Below, piece by piece: positions 49,162 through 58,680 of a DNA stretch of 64,000 bases. This DNA is from Mesorhizobium sp. WSM3860 (lineage in GTDB: Bacteria; Pseudomonadota; Alphaproteobacteria; Rhizobiales; Rhizobiaceae). The number at the start of each line of letters is the position of its first letter. Position 1 is the first letter of the stretch. The stretch spans positions 186,001-250,000 of the forward strand of contig NZ_NSGF01000009.1 of assembly GCF_002294995.1 (NCBI RefSeq), read 5' to 3'. The position numbers were made by a program, and so were the translations under genes. Under the pieces are notes generated by a model. The model searched no databases. It had not been told where the DNA came from and saw only the letters and a program-made list of their open reading frames with translations.

Positions 49162-49983
49162 ATGGCATTTCGGCTGGCTCCAACCGCGACGTCGGAGGGG
49201 TTCCGGCTCGAGGCCCATGACAGCGTCGGCTCGACCAACGCGCTGGCGCTCGAGCACGCGCGGGCTGGCGATCCGGGAAAACTCTGGGTCGTTTCGAAGA
49301 AGCAGGAAAGCGGACGCGGTCGGCGCGGCCGCGCCTGGGCGACGCCTGAGGGCAATCTGGCGGCGACGCTGCTTCTGGTTCCGAACGGCGAGCTGCGGCT
49401 CGCCGCGACGCTTGGCTTCGTCGCCGGGCTTGCACTTGCCGATGCGCTCGACGCCGTCGTTCCGCAAGGCCGGATCGCCGTTGGCCTGGACGGAGCCAGC
49501 GAAGGACGCAACCGCTTCGAGCTGAAATGGCCGAACGACGTGCTCGCCACCGGCGCCAAGCTTGCCGGCATCCTGCTGGAATCGACCCTGCTCGAAGCCG
49601 GCCGTTTCGCGGTTGCCGTCGGCATCGGCGTCAACGTCGTGGCGTATCCCGAGAATCTGCCTTATCCGGCGACGTCGCTGCAGGCGCTGGGCGCCAATTG
49701 CGATGCCGAGATGCTGTTCCTGGCGCTCTCGGATGCCTGGAGCGAGAATTTCAGATTGTGGGACGACGGGCGGGGGCTAGGCGCGATCAGGAAACGCTGG
49801 CTGGCGCGCGCTGCAGGGCTCGGCGGCGAGGTTGCTGTCAGAATTGACGGCAATGTGGTGCGCGGCGTCTTCGAAACCATTGACGCGGACTGCCGTTTCG
49901 TGATCCGCGACGATGACGGAACTGTTCTGACGATCGCGGCCGGCGACGTGCATTTCGGCGCGGTTGCGTCGGCGCGGATTTGA
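49162..49983 (+). CDS. birA: Biotin--[acetyl-CoA-carboxylase] ligase
   Basis: This enzyme attaches biotin to the carrier lysine of acetyl-CoA carboxylase via biotinyl-5'-AMP. It has 273 residues and consists only of the catalytic and small C-terminal domains: GSTNALALEHARAG near residue 32, SGRGRRGRAWATPEGNLAAT near 52, and KWPNDVLATGAKLAGILLES near 128. There is no N-terminal helix-turn-helix, so unlike E. coli BirA it is not a repressor. Confidence 0.93.
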   Translation: MAFRLAPTATSEGFRLEAHDSVGSTNALALEHARAGDPGKLWVVSKKQESGRGRRGRAWATPEGNLAATLLLVPNGELRLAATLGFVAGLALADALDAVVPQGRIAVGLDGASEGRNRFELKWPNDVLATGAKLAGILLESTLLEAGRFAVAVGIGVNVVAYPENLPYPATSLQALGANCDAEMLFLALSDAWSENFRLWDDGRGLGAIRKRWLARAAGLGGEVAVRIDGNVVRGVFETIDADCRFVIRDDDGTVLTIAAGDVHFGAVASARI

Positions 49984-50019
49984 TTGGCTTGGCCCAACTG
50001 GCCAGGAAGGAAAGGATTC

Positions 50020-51690
50020 ATGGCGAATACTGAAAACGCCGAACTCGTCTTCGCGCCGCTCGGCGGCGTCGGCGAGATCGGCATGAACTTCGCCCTCTAT
50101 GGCTACGGGCCCGCGGACGCGCGCGAATGGATTGTCGTCGATGTCGGAGTCACATTTCCGGACAGCGCGCATCCGGGCGTGGATCTGATCCTGCCCGACA
50201 CACGCTTCATCGAGGAGAACCTCGACGGCTTGCGCGGCATCGTCATCACCCATGCGCATGAAGACCATTACGGCGCGCTGCTCGATATCTGGCCGAAGCT
50301 CAAAGTGCCGGTCTGGATGACTCCGTTCACCGCCGGGCTGCTGGAGGCCAAGCGGCAGGGCGAGCAGAACGCGGCAAAAATCCCGGCAATGATCTACAGG
50401 GCCGGCGAGACGTTCACGATCGGGCCGTTCGAGATCGAGGCCATCCCGGTGGCACACTCGATTCCCGAGCCGATGTCGCTGGCGATCACCACGCCCGCGG
50501 GCACGGTGATACACACCGGCGACTGGAAGATCGATCCGGCGCCGACGATCGGCCCCAAGACCGACGAGGCGCGCTTCCGCGCTTATGGCGACAAGGGCGT
50601 GCTGGCGCTGATCTGCGATTCCACCAATGCGCTGAGGGAAGGGGAGTCGCCGTCGGAAGTGGCGGTCGGCGAGGGCCTCAAGGGCGTCATCGAGAATGCC
50701 AAAGGCCGCGTCGCGGTCACCACCTTTTCCTCCAATGTCGGGCGCATCGTTTCGATCGCCAAGGCTGCGCGGGATGCCGGCCGCCAGTGCCTGGTGCTCG
50801 GCCGCTCGCTAAAGCGCGTCATTGATGTCGCGACCGAACTCGGCTACATGGATGGCCTGCCGGAATTCATCGCCGAGGAGGATTACGGCTACATCCCGCG
50901 CGAGAACCTGGTGGTCATCTGCACCGGCAGCCAGGGCGAGCCGCTGGCCGCACTCGCGAAGCTTTCGCGCGACGAGATGAAGTCGGTGGCACTGACGGCC
51001 GGCGACACGGTTGTATTTTCCTCGCGCACCATTCCCGGCAACGAGAAGGCGATCCTCGAGATCAAGAACCGGCTGATCGACCTCGGCATGAAGATCATCG
51101 AGGACGGCGACGCGCTGGTGCATGTCTCCGGCCATCCGCGCCGCAGCGAATTGCGCAAGATGTATGAATGGGTGCGGCCGCAGATCGGCGTGCCGGTGCA
51201 TGGCGAGGCGGCGCATCTGGTGGCGCAGGGCTCGCTGATGTCGATGTCGGGCATCGGCCAGGTGGCACAGGTGCGCGACGGCGACATGTTGAGGCTCTGG
51301 CCTGGCCCGGCCACGATCATCGACCAGGTGCCGTTCGGCCGCCTCTACAAGGATGGATATCTGATCGGGACCGACCAGGCGATGGGCATACGCGACAGGC
51401 GCAAGCTGTCCTATGCCGGGCATGTCGCGGTCAACGTCGTGCTCGACGAGAAATACGAGCTTGCCGGCGATCCCGATCTGGTGGCGATCGGCGTCGCCGA
51501 GGCTGATGCCAGCGGCGAGACGCTGGAAGACCTGATGCTCGATGCGGCAATCGGCGCGGTGGACTCGATCCCCCGCCAGCGCAGAAAAGACCTTGACCTT
51601 GTGCAGGAGGCCGTGCGCCGCGCCGTCCGCGGTGCCGCCAACGAAGCCTGGGGCAAGAAGCCGCTGGTGACGGTGTTTGTGACTAGGTAG
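50020..51690 (+). CDS. rnj: Ribonuclease J
   Basis: This 556-residue metallo-beta-lactamase/beta-CASP ribonuclease has GGVGEIGMNFALYGYG near residue 12, the metal motif ITHAHEDHYGALLDIWPKLK near 75, IHTGDWKIDPAP near 165, and the beta-CASP segments VVFSSRTIPGNEKAI near 330 and VHVSGHPRRSELRKMYEWVRP near 365. It processes and degrades RNA from the 5' end. ATG 50020 follows AGGAAGGAAAGG. Its TAG stop lies at the edge of a heptad-repeat copy. Confidence 0.93.
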   Translation: MANTENAELVFAPLGGVGEIGMNFALYGYGPADAREWIVVDVGVTFPDSAHPGVDLILPDTRFIEENLDGLRGIVITHAHEDHYGALLDIWPKLKVPVWMTPFTAGLLEAKRQGEQNAAKIPAMIYRAGETFTIGPFEIEAIPVAHSIPEPMSLAITTPAGTVIHTGDWKIDPAPTIGPKTDEARFRAYGDKGVLALICDSTNALREGESPSEVAVGEGLKGVIENAKGRVAVTTFSSNVGRIVSIAKAARDAGRQCLVLGRSLKRVIDVATELGYMDGLPEFIAEEDYGYIPRENLVVICTGSQGEPLAALAKLSRDEMKSVALTAGDTVVFSSRTIPGNEKAILEIKNRLIDLGMKIIEDGDALVHVSGHPRRSELRKMYEWVRPQIGVPVHGEAAHLVAQGSLMSMSGIGQVAQVRDGDMLRLWPGPATIIDQVPFGRLYKDGYLIGTDQAMGIRDRRKLSYAGHVAVNVVLDEKYELAGDPDLVAIGVAEADASGETLEDLMLDAAIGAVDSIPRQRRKDLDLVQEAVRRAVRGAANEAWGKKPLVTVFVTR

Positions 51691-51773
51691 TGAATAGTGA
51701 ATGGTGAATGGCATTCCGCATCTGCACCACTCGAAATTGGGCTTACCATTCACTATTCACCATTCACCACTAC
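51687..51773. repeat. Heptad inverted-repeat copy without a gene
   Basis: The left arm 51687-51711 and right arm 51746-51773 are built from the same GTGAATG/GTGAATA heptads and complements as the element in the nuo operon. They enclose a 34-bp centre with no gene. It sits directly after the ribonuclease J stop codon and 10 bp before the mce start. Confidence 0.85.
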
Positions 51774-51783
51774 GGAACCTTGC

Positions 51784-52188
51784 ATGCTCGGACGCCTGAA
51801 CCACGTTGCGCTTGCCGTGCCGGATCTGGCTGCGGCGACAGCTGCGTATCGCGATACGCTGGGCGCTCAGCTGAGCGAGCCGCAGGCGCTGCCGGAACAT
51901 GGCGTCACCGTCGTCTTCGTCGATGTCGGCAACACCAAGATCGAGCTGCTGGAGCCGCTGGGCGACGCTTCGCCGATCGCGGCCTTCCTCGCGAGGAACC
52001 CGTCGGGCGGCATGCATCATGTCTGCTACGAGGTCGACGATATCCTCGCTGCGCGCGACCATCTCAAGGCGAGCGGTGCGCGTGTGCTCGGCGACGGCAA
52101 CCCGAAGATCGGCGCGCATGGCAAGCCGGTGCTGTTCCTGCATCCCAAGGACTTCTTCGGCACGCTGGTCGAATTGGAGCAGGCATGA
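51784..52188 (+). CDS. mce: Methylmalonyl-CoA epimerase
   Basis: This 134-residue glyoxalase-fold enzyme interconverts (R)- and (S)-methylmalonyl-CoA in propionate catabolism. Metal ligands are in LNHVALAVPDL (His7), MHHVCYEVDD near residue 81 and the C-terminal LVELE glutamate. KIELLEPLGDASPIAAFLAR near 55 is typical of the family. ATG 51784 is just downstream of the heptad repeat; the next gene overlaps its stop codon. Confidence 0.92.
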   Translation: MLGRLNHVALAVPDLAAATAAYRDTLGAQLSEPQALPEHGVTVVFVDVGNTKIELLEPLGDASPIAAFLARNPSGGMHHVCYEVDDILAARDHLKASGARVLGDGNPKIGAHGKPVLFLHPKDFFGTLVELEQA

Positions 52189-52469
52189 ACTGGGTTTCCT
52201 TCGTCGCACTGTTCTTCGTCACCTGGTGGCTGGTGCTGTTTGCGGTGCTGCCCTTCAGCCTGCGCACGCAGGATGAGGACAAGGACGTGACGCTCGGTAC
52301 GGTCTCGAGCGCGCCGAAGGGACCGCATATGCTGCGCGCGGCGATCCGCACGACGATCGTCACCGCGATCGTGATCGGGATTTTCTACGGCCTGACGAGG
52401 GGGCTCGGCTTCGGCTTTGACGACATTCCGCACATCGTGCCGGACTTTACTCACACTGCCGGCCGCTAG
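52185..52469 (+). CDS. DUF1467-family membrane protein
   Basis: This 94-residue protein has two hydrophobic helices (WVSFVALFFVTWWLVLFAVL and TTIVTAIVIGIFYGLT) around a polar loop with SLRTQDEDKDVTLGTVSSAP. DUF1467 proteins lie between mce and proS in many alphaproteobacteria; the function is unknown. The start overlaps the mce stop by four bases (ATGA). Confidence 0.85.
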   Translation: MNWVSFVALFFVTWWLVLFAVLPFSLRTQDEDKDVTLGTVSSAPKGPHMLRAAIRTTIVTAIVIGIFYGLTRGLGFGFDDIPHIVPDFTHTAGR

Positions 52470-52603
52470 CGCCCTGAACAGTTTCCGCAAGTATTCATCA
52501 GCCGGCGCCCGCGCTGGTTGAAATCGGAAGCCGGCTTCCGATTCAGCGGCTGGGTCAGGGTAATGCTGTTTGGCAGGTTGTTGTGCTAAGCAGATGATTG
52601 CAC

Positions 52604-52632
52604 AAAAAAAATGCAAGGCACGAGGCCTTGCA
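52604..52632 (-). terminator. Rho-independent terminator of the small RNA
   Basis: An 8-bp perfect stem (TGCAAGGC/GCCTTGCA, 52612-52632) is followed on the minus strand by eight T (52611-52604). On the plus strand it is followed only by aattt, so the main direction is minus. Confidence 0.85.
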
Positions 52633-52753
52633 ATTTAAACGCGTCCGATCTGTTTCCGGTGTCCGGCGGCAGCGAGTAACCGCGCCTAGATCGCATCCTC
52701 CCAAGACTTTGACCGCGTAGGAGAGCAGATTTTTCTCCGCCCTCTCGGTTATC
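52604..52753 (-). ncRNA. Predicted trans-encoded small RNA (alpha-r9-like)
   Basis: On the minus strand a -35-like GTGACA (52788-52783) and a -10-like CTAGTG (52765-52760) are 17 bp apart. From the predicted start near 52753 the RNA runs 150 nt to a terminator (TGCAAGGC, 5-base loop, GCCTTGCA, then eight T). The body can pair internally, for example GTGT/ACAC and CGATAACC with GGTTACTCG. From memory, the rhizobial alpha-r9 small RNA has about this length and a place upstream of proS; the name needs checking. Confidence 0.65.
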
Positions 52754-53045
52754 GGCGCACACTAGACCAAGGCAGGTGAAAATGTCACGAAGAATTTTGC
52801 CCCCAAATGGGCAATATCGTGCTGCACTGCACAATAGTGGGGCAGGCCTTGCTTGTGAATCGATCAAAAAGCCAGATGCGGCACTTTGGTGGCCAAAACG
52901 GGCCCTTTTGATCATGCGCAGAACGCCGCAACACTTTGGAGCGCTCGGGTTTCCATTCCGTCATGAAATGGCTATGAAGCCCGGGCAAGCAGCCTCGGTT
53001 GCGCCGATTCCCCGCGCCGCCATTTTTTCATTCACGGACCAGTCC
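52754..53045 (+). other. Promoter and leader region between the small RNA and proS
   Basis: These 290 bp should carry the small-RNA promoter on the minus strand and the proS promoter on the plus strand. Two hairpins are visible: TTGCCC-ccaaat-GGGCAA (52797-52814) and a larger one closed by GATCAAAA/TTTTGATC (52862-52913) with an inner TTTGG-tgg-CCAAA. I see no T-box element and no convincing short gene. The open frame upstream of ATG 53046 lacks conservation to ProS. Confidence 0.45.
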
Positions 53046-54371
53046 ATGCGTTTGTCGCGCTACTTCCTGCCCATTCTCAAAGAAAACCCGCGCGAGGCCG
53101 AAATCGTCTCGCATCGGCTGATGCTGCGCGCCGGCATGATCCGCCAGCAGGGGCAGGGCAGCTTCTCCTGGCTGCCGCTCGGCAAGCGCGTGCTGGACAA
53201 GGTCTGCCAGATCATCCGCGAGGAGCAGAACCGGGCCGGCGCGCAGGAAATCCTGATGCCGACGATCCAGTCGGCGGATCTGTGGCGCGAGAGCGGCCGC
53301 TACAATGACTACGGCAAGGAGATGCTGCGCATCAAGGATCGGCAGGACCGCGACATGCTCTATGGTCCGACCAATGAGGAAATGGTCACCGAGATATTCC
53401 GCGCCTACGTCAAGTCCTACAAGGACCTGCCGCTCAACCTCTATCACATCCAGTGGAAGTTCCGCGACGAGGTGCGCCCCCGCTTCGGCGTGATGCGCTC
53501 GCGCGAGTTCCTGATGAAGGACGCTTACTCCTTCGATCTCGATTTCGAAGGTGCCAGAGCCGCCTACAACCGCATGTTCGTCTCATACTTGAGGACGTTC
53601 ACGCGCATGGGCCTGCAGGCCATTCCGATGCGCGCCGATACCGGCCCGATCGGCGGCGATCTGAGCCACGAATTCATCATCCTGGCCGAGACCGGCGAGA
53701 GCCAGGTGTTCTGCGACCGCGCCTATCTCTCGCTCGACGTGCCCGGCGCGGACACGGACTTCTCCAACGATGCCGAGATCGGCGGCATCGTGAAGAAGTG
53801 GACGTCTCCTTACGCCGCTACCGACGAGATGCATGACGAAGCGGCATGGGAGGAGGTGCCCGAAGGCGACAGGCTCTCGGCGCGCGGCATCGAGGTCGGC
53901 CATATCTTCCATTTCGGCGAGAAGTACTCCAAGCCGATGAATGCGAAGGTCACCGGTCCAGACGGCAAGGATCATTTCGCTTCGGGCGGCTCCTACGGCA
54001 TCGGCCCGTCGCGACTGGTCGCGGCGATCATAGAGGCGAGCCATGACGAGAACGGCATCATTTGGCCGGAAGCGGTTGCGCCGTTCGATATCGGTCTGAT
54101 CAACATGAAGGTCGGCGACGCAGAATGCGACCGCGTTTGCGACGAGCTCTACGCAGCGCTGACCTCGGCCGGCAAGGACGTGCTTTATGACGACACCGAC
54201 CAGCGGCCGGGCGGCAAGTTCGCCACCGCCGACCTGATCGGCCTGCCCTGGCAGGTGATTGTCGGACCGCGCGGAGTGGCTAGCGGCGAGGTCGAGATCA
54301 AGAACCGCCGGAGCGGCGAGCGCGAGACTCTGCCGATCGCGGAGGCCCAGAAACGCCTGGGTGTCGCCTGA
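53046..54371 (+). CDS. proS: Prolyl-tRNA synthetase (short bacterial type)
   Basis: This class II enzyme charges tRNA-Pro. It has 441 residues, the size of alphaproteobacterial ProS lacking the editing insertion. It begins [15 protein letters not shown], has [16 protein letters not shown] near 42, [16 protein letters not shown] near 105, motif 2 [18 protein letters not shown] near 138 and [18 protein letters not shown] near 315. The C-terminal anticodon domain includes [20 protein letters not shown] (shown whole at 20). lolC begins at its stop codon. Confidence 0.95.
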   Translation: MRLSRYFLPILKENPREAEIVSHRLMLRAGMIRQQGQGSFSWLPLGKRVLDKVCQIIREEQNRAGAQEILMPTIQSADLWRESGRYNDYGKEMLRIKDRQDRDMLYGPTNEEMVTEIFRAYVKSYKDLPLNLYHIQWKFRDEVRPRFGVMRSREFLMKDAYSFDLDFEGARAAYNRMFVSYLRTFTRMGLQAIPMRADTGPIGGDLSHEFIILAETGESQVFCDRAYLSLDVPGADTDFSNDAEIGGIVKKWTSPYAATDEMHDEAAWEEVPEGDRLSARGIEVGHIFHFGEKYSKPMNAKVTGPDGKDHFASGGSYGIGPSRLVAAIIEASHDENGIIWPEAVAPFDIGLINMKVGDAECDRVCDELYAALTSAGKDVLYDDTDQRPGGKFATADLIGLPWQVIVGPRGVASGEVEIKNRRSGERETLPIAEAQKRLGVA

Positions 54372-55654
54372 TGAGCGAGGCGGCTGCAGCTCGATCGCCG
54401 GCAGGCGCCTTTTCAGGTTTCGAGCGCATGGTGGCGTGGCGCTACCTGCGTTCGCGGCGCAAGGAGACGGTGATCTCGGTCATCGCCTCGATCTCGTTCC
54501 TCGGCATCATGCTGGGCGTCGCCACGCTGATCGTGGTCATGGCGGTGATGAACGGTTTTCGCGCCGAACTGCTCACCCGCATCCTCGGCGTCAACGGTCA
54601 TCTGATCGTGCAGCCGCTCGATTCACCGCTGGAGGACTATGCGCAGGTGGCGAGCCGCATCAACGGCGTTGCCGGCGTCAAATACGCCATCCCGCTGATC
54701 GACGGGCAGGTCCTGGCGCAAGGCAATGTCGGCGGCGGCAGCGGCGCGCTGGTGCGCGGCATTCGCGCCGAGGATCTCAACAAGATCTCGATTGTGTCCA
54801 GCAACATCAAGCAGGGCACGCTTGACGGTTTCGACACCGGCGATGGTGTGGCGATCGGCAAGCGGATGGCCGAGAATCTCGGGCTGGTGCTCGGCGACAC
54901 CATCACGCTGATCTCACCGGAAGGCGACGTTACCCCGCTCGGCACCACGCCGCGCATGAAGGGCTACAAGGTGGCGGCGATCTTCGAGGTCGGCATGTCG
55001 GAATATGACAGCTCGATCGTCTACATGCCGTTCTCCGAGGCGCAGCTCTATTTCAACATGGACGGACGGGCGCAGACCATCGAGATCTATGTCGACAACC
55101 CCGACAATGTCGACGCGCTGAAGCCGTTGGTCGAGCAGGCGGCGCAGCGGCCGGTCGACCTCGTCGACTGGCGCCAACGCAACGAGACCTTCTTCTCGGC
55201 GCTGCAGGTCGAGCGCAACGTCATGTTCATGATCCTCACGCTGATCGTGCTGGTGGCGGCGCTCAACATCATCTCCGGCCTCATCATGCTGGTGAAGGAC
55301 AAGGGCCACGACATCGCGATCCTGCGCACCATGGGCGCGTCGCGCGGCGCGATCCTGCGCATCTTCCTGATGACCGGGGCCGCGATCGGGGTCACCGGCA
55401 CCGTCGCCGGCGTGCTGCTCGGCGTCGTCATCTGCCTCAACATCGAATCCATCCGCCAGTTCTTCTCCTGGATGACCGGCAGGATCCTGTTCAATCCCGA
55501 GCTCTATTTCCTCAGCCAGTTGCCGGCGAAGATGGACCCGCGCGAGACCACCTATGTCGTCATCATGGCGCTCAGCCTGTCTTTCTTGGCCACGGTGTTT
55601 CCGGCCTGGCGGGCAGCCCGGCTCGATCCGGTCGAAGCCTTGAGGTACGAGTGA
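54371..55654 (+). CDS. lolC: Lipoprotein-releasing ABC transporter permease LolC/LolE
   Basis: This 427-residue protein has an N-terminal membrane helix ([20 protein letters not shown] near 38), a periplasmic domain and three C-terminal helices. Markers are [20 protein letters not shown] at residue 17 and a typical ending [17 protein letters not shown]. It extracts outer-membrane-bound lipoproteins from the inner membrane with LolD. Only one permease gene is present, as usual in alphaproteobacteria, so a homodimer is expected. Its start overlaps the proS stop. Confidence 0.94.
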   Translation: MSEAAAARSPAGAFSGFERMVAWRYLRSRRKETVISVIASISFLGIMLGVATLIVVMAVMNGFRAELLTRILGVNGHLIVQPLDSPLEDYAQVASRINGVAGVKYAIPLIDGQVLAQGNVGGGSGALVRGIRAEDLNKISIVSSNIKQGTLDGFDTGDGVAIGKRMAENLGLVLGDTITLISPEGDVTPLGTTPRMKGYKVAAIFEVGMSEYDSSIVYMPFSEAQLYFNMDGRAQTIEIYVDNPDNVDALKPLVEQAAQRPVDLVDWRQRNETFFSALQVERNVMFMILTLIVLVAALNIISGLIMLVKDKGHDIAILRTMGASRGAILRIFLMTGAAIGVTGTVAGVLLGVVICLNIESIRQFFSWMTGRILFNPELYFLSQLPAKMDPRETTYVVIMALSLSFLATVFPAWRAARLDPVEALRYE

Positions 55655-56334
55655 TGGCCGAAGCCATTATCGAGCTGAAGGGCGTCGAGCGGCACTATGT
55701 CCAGGGGCCGCGCAAGCTGACCATTCTGAACGGCGCCGACTTTTCGCTCAGGCGTGGCGAGATGGTGGCGCTGGTGGCGCCGTCGGGCACCGGCAAGTCG
55801 ACGCTGCTGCATACGGCTGGGCTGCTCGAGCGGCCGGACGCCGGCGACGTGATCCTCAGCGGACGCGCCTGCGGCCGGCTGTCGGATGACGAGCGCACCG
55901 CTATCCGCCGCAACGATGTCGGCTTCGTCTACCAGTTCCATCATCTGCTGCCTGAGTTTTCCGCGCTTGAAAACATCATGATGCCGCAGCTGATCAAAGG
56001 GCTCGGCCGCAAGGAGGCGTCCGAGCGGGCGGCGCAACTGCTCGACTACATGCAGATCGGCAAGCGGGCGCAGCATCGGCCGGCCGAGCTCTCCGGCGGC
56101 GAGCAGCAGCGCGTCGCCATAGCACGCGCGGTCGCCAACGCGCCGCTGGTGCTGCTTGCCGACGAGCCGACCGGCAATCTCGACCCGGCGACCGCTTCTT
56201 ACGTGTTCGATGCGCTGGAGGCGCTGGTCAGGCAGTCGGGGCTGGCGGCGCTGATCGCCACCCACAATCACGAGCTGGCCTCGCGCATGGACCGACGGGT
56301 CACGTTGGCCGAGGGCAAGGTGGTTCCGCTTTAG
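55654..56334 (+). CDS. lolD: Lipoprotein-releasing system ATP-binding protein LolD
   Basis: This 226-residue ATPase has Walker [10 protein letters not shown] near residue 45, the LolD-characteristic [20 protein letters not shown] near 90, signature [15 protein letters not shown] near 145 and Walker [15 protein letters not shown] near 165. ATG 55654 overlaps the lolC stop codon (TGATG); GTG 55651 is an alternative. Confidence 0.95.
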   Translation: MAEAIIELKGVERHYVQGPRKLTILNGADFSLRRGEMVALVAPSGTGKSTLLHTAGLLERPDAGDVILSGRACGRLSDDERTAIRRNDVGFVYQFHHLLPEFSALENIMMPQLIKGLGRKEASERAAQLLDYMQIGKRAQHRPAELSGGEQQRVAIARAVANAPLVLLADEPTGNLDPATASYVFDALEALVRQSGLAALIATHNHELASRMDRRVTLAEGKVVPL

Positions 56335-56677
56335 GGTGTGTCGAGGTCCAGGCGAGGCCGGCCTGCGGGCCTCCGCCGGCGCAAGCTCGGTGGACGCCTT
56401 TTCGAGGCAATCGCTTCAGATCGTCGATGCCCGCGCCGCCCCTCATTGCCCCGCCGGGCATTTCTCCCCGTATAGTGACGGCGCCCCCATCAATGATTGC
56501 GCCAATCTCCAGCGCAGCAGAATGGCAGCCGAGGCTGCAGCCAGCCGTTTCCGGCGGCGACGTGTGCAGAAACTGTTTGGTCGGCGCTGCTCAATTGTGT
56601 TTTGACTAGTTGATTGCAAGAGAGCGTAACATATCAGGTTCGCCCCAGAATGGGCGGACGAACTCAGGGAGGATGTT
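56335..56677. other. Intergenic region after lolD
   Basis: These 343 bp have open frames but no ribosome site, conserved motif or good start. I see no strong terminator after lolD and no repeat shared with the rest of the window. The last 40 bp contain the ribosome site (GGGAGG) for the cupin gene. Confidence 0.4.
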
Positions 56678-57109
56678 ATGAAGATCAACCGACGTAATGC
56701 TCTTGCCCTTGGCGCCACCTCGTTGGCGGGCCCGCTATTGGTCGCAAAGCCCACTCCGGTCGGGGCCAAGGCCTACGGTCCGACCGATGGCAAAGAGATT
56801 TTTCCCGGCGTCCGGCTCGTCGAACTGGGAACAAGAGAATCCCATATCAAAGGGTACAAGACCATCGCCATGGAAGACGTCGTCTATCAGCCAAAGGGAA
56901 CCAGCCCGCTGGGGGATGTCATGGCCGACGACATGGTCTGCACGGTAACCGAAGGCGAGCTGCAAGTCACGGCGGGAGACATGCAGTTCACGGCCAAGGA
57001 AGGTGACGTATGGAGCTGCGGCAAGGGTAGCACGAAGGAGGCCGCTACCAATAATGGGACAGTGGTCGCCGTAATGCGAGTTATCAATCTAAGGGGCGCC
57101 GCCGCATAG
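56678..57109 (+). CDS. Exported cupin-like protein
   Basis: This 143-residue protein starts with an export signal (MKINRRNALALGATSLAGPL, with twin arginine NRRNALA that could be a Tat signal). The mature part is a small cupin barrel with TVTEGELQVTAGDMQFTAKE near residue 90 and GDVWSCGKGSTKEAATNNGT near 110, where the glycine-rich second motif is visible. Metal-binding histidines of classical cupins are not obvious. GGGAGG lies before ATG 56678. It appears monocistronic. Confidence 0.65.
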   Translation: MKINRRNALALGATSLAGPLLVAKPTPVGAKAYGPTDGKEIFPGVRLVELGTRESHIKGYKTIAMEDVVYQPKGTSPLGDVMADDMVCTVTEGELQVTAGDMQFTAKEGDVWSCGKGSTKEAATNNGTVVAVMRVINLRGAAA

Positions 57110-57610
57110 GAGAAGGCCGTAGGCAGCTCCAAGGCAAATTCAGCAAATCCTGAAACAAAGGCCGGGGCGAACTGTTTGCAAACACATCACACCCTGGCTA
57201 CTCCGAACGCCCTCCCGCCGGCATCGGCCGGCGGGCTACCTTGTTACGTGCCGGCTCACTAAGCCGTGCGGACTTCGTCTTCTGTGGCAGAACATCGCTC
57301 GTCACCTCTTGATCAACTCAACTGAAGCGCGCTGTGGCGCCAGCCGCGTCAGTTGAGAAGCGGCAAGCAAGCATTGCCGCGACAATCGCAGATTTCATTT
57401 CCAAGCCCTCACCAGTCCCGCGACGCTATATGAGAGTCCACTAAAATCAGCACGTGCGCGGGTCGGTCAAAAATCAAATCCGCGTGACGCGAAAGCGCTT
57501 GGAGATCAACGGCTTGTGATGCGCCTCGCCCGGATTTTCCGGCGAGATTCGGAGTACGAGAAAGGGAACGACAGCAATGAATCTGGACTGGGTATTGGTC
57601 AGCAAAGGCC
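57110..57610. other. Intergenic region between cupin and glycosyltransferase genes
   Basis: These 501 bp contain a GC-rich hairpin (CCCGCCGGC-atcg-GCCGGCGGG, 57214-57235) without a T-run and a second imperfect one near 57511-57533. No convincing coding region is visible. An ATG at 57577 near a ribosome-like site is out of frame with the next gene. Confidence 0.4.
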
Positions 57611-58429
57611 ATGGAATCGTACGTCATCAACCTGGACCGCAGCCCCGACAGATTGAAGCGGATGGCCGATCGCCTCAACTCCATTGGACTAAGCTTTCAA
57701 CGAGTCCCGGCGGTGGACGGTCGGCTGCTCAGCCCGGCTGAGATCGCGGACGTCAACAAGCCCGCCGCCGAGGCGGCCGCGATGACCCCGGAAGAGGTGG
57801 GCTGCTTTCTGAGCCACCGCAAATGCTGGGAGCGGATCGTGTCGGGCCCGGACGCCTACGGCTGCGTTTTCGAGGACGACATGCTGATATCCAAGCAAGC
57901 GGCTCTGTTCCTGGGTGGGGACGCCGGCTGGATTCCCAGGGACGCGGACATCGTAAAGATCGAAAAAGTTCCCGTAAGAGTGTGGCTTGACCGGGCGGTC
58001 TCTCCTCTGCCCGGCGCCTTCAAACTGGCGCTTCTGCGGAGCTTTTCTTTTGGGTCCGGCGGATACATCCTCTCGAGAGTGACGGCCGAGCGCCTATTGG
58101 CGGTCACAAGAGTATTCTCGGACGCGGTTGACCATGTGAAGTTCAACCCCGCCTGTGGAATAGCCGGCAGTCTGAAATCCTATCAGATGATCCCGGCCCT
58201 TTGCGTTCAAACACAGTGTTTCTATCCCAAAGGATCCAATTTGATCGAACCGCCGGCGCTCGCCGTGCACAGTGATCCTCGTTTTCCGGGGAACTTGATG
58301 GAGAGACCATGGCTGGAGCGAAAGGCACTGCAGGCGTTTCGTCGGGTGGGACACAAGCTGCGCCGACATTGGCGAACCGAGATCCTCTTTGCCGACGAGC
58401 CAAGTGCTTTCGGCCACAAACAAGCTTAG
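57611..58429 (+). CDS. Glycosyltransferase family 25 protein
   Basis: This 272-residue protein begins ESYVINLDRSPDRLKRMADR, has RVPAVDGR near 32, EEVGCFLSHRKCWERIV near 62 and the DxD-like FEDDMLISKQA near 88, then GSGGYILSRVTAERLL near 150. This is the LPS/LOS glycosyltransferase family 25 pattern; the sugar transferred cannot be named. No membrane anchor. ATG 57611 has CAAAGG just upstream. No other polysaccharide gene is near. Confidence 0.85.
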   Translation: MESYVINLDRSPDRLKRMADRLNSIGLSFQRVPAVDGRLLSPAEIADVNKPAAEAAAMTPEEVGCFLSHRKCWERIVSGPDAYGCVFEDDMLISKQAALFLGGDAGWIPRDADIVKIEKVPVRVWLDRAVSPLPGAFKLALLRSFSFGSGGYILSRVTAERLLAVTRVFSDAVDHVKFNPACGIAGSLKSYQMIPALCVQTQCFYPKGSNLIEPPALAVHSDPRFPGNLMERPWLERKALQAFRRVGHKLRRHWRTEILFADEPSAFGHKQA

Positions 58430-58680
58430 CCTAGCTCAACGTGTTCGTAGCGACACATTAGCTGGCCTCCATTCGTTTGCGCGACTATCAGGAGGAACGC
58501 GCTTGTGGGGGAAGACGCAACGTACGTTCAGAGATTCTCGGCGCGGAAAGGATATCACCAACCACGAGCACGGTGGGCAGACTGATAAGCGCTACTCACC
58601 ATATTACCCGGACCTTCATTCCTGCTCTGAAAGAATACCGCGCACCGAAATTGTTGAACCTGTCTCGGCCATCCTTACCC

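Noticed and set aside
47676..49634. 650-codon minus-strand frame opposite nuoN and birA
   Set aside because: It is low-complexity His/Arg/Asp-rich sequence typical of antisense frames in GC-rich DNA.
52586..52915. A 109-codon minus-strand gene upstream of proS
   Set aside because: It overlaps the predicted small RNA and its terminator, lacks a ribosome site and has no family features.
57577..57610. ATG 57577 as the glycosyltransferase start
   Set aside because: It is out of frame with the family-25 protein; ATG 57611 has its own ribosome site.
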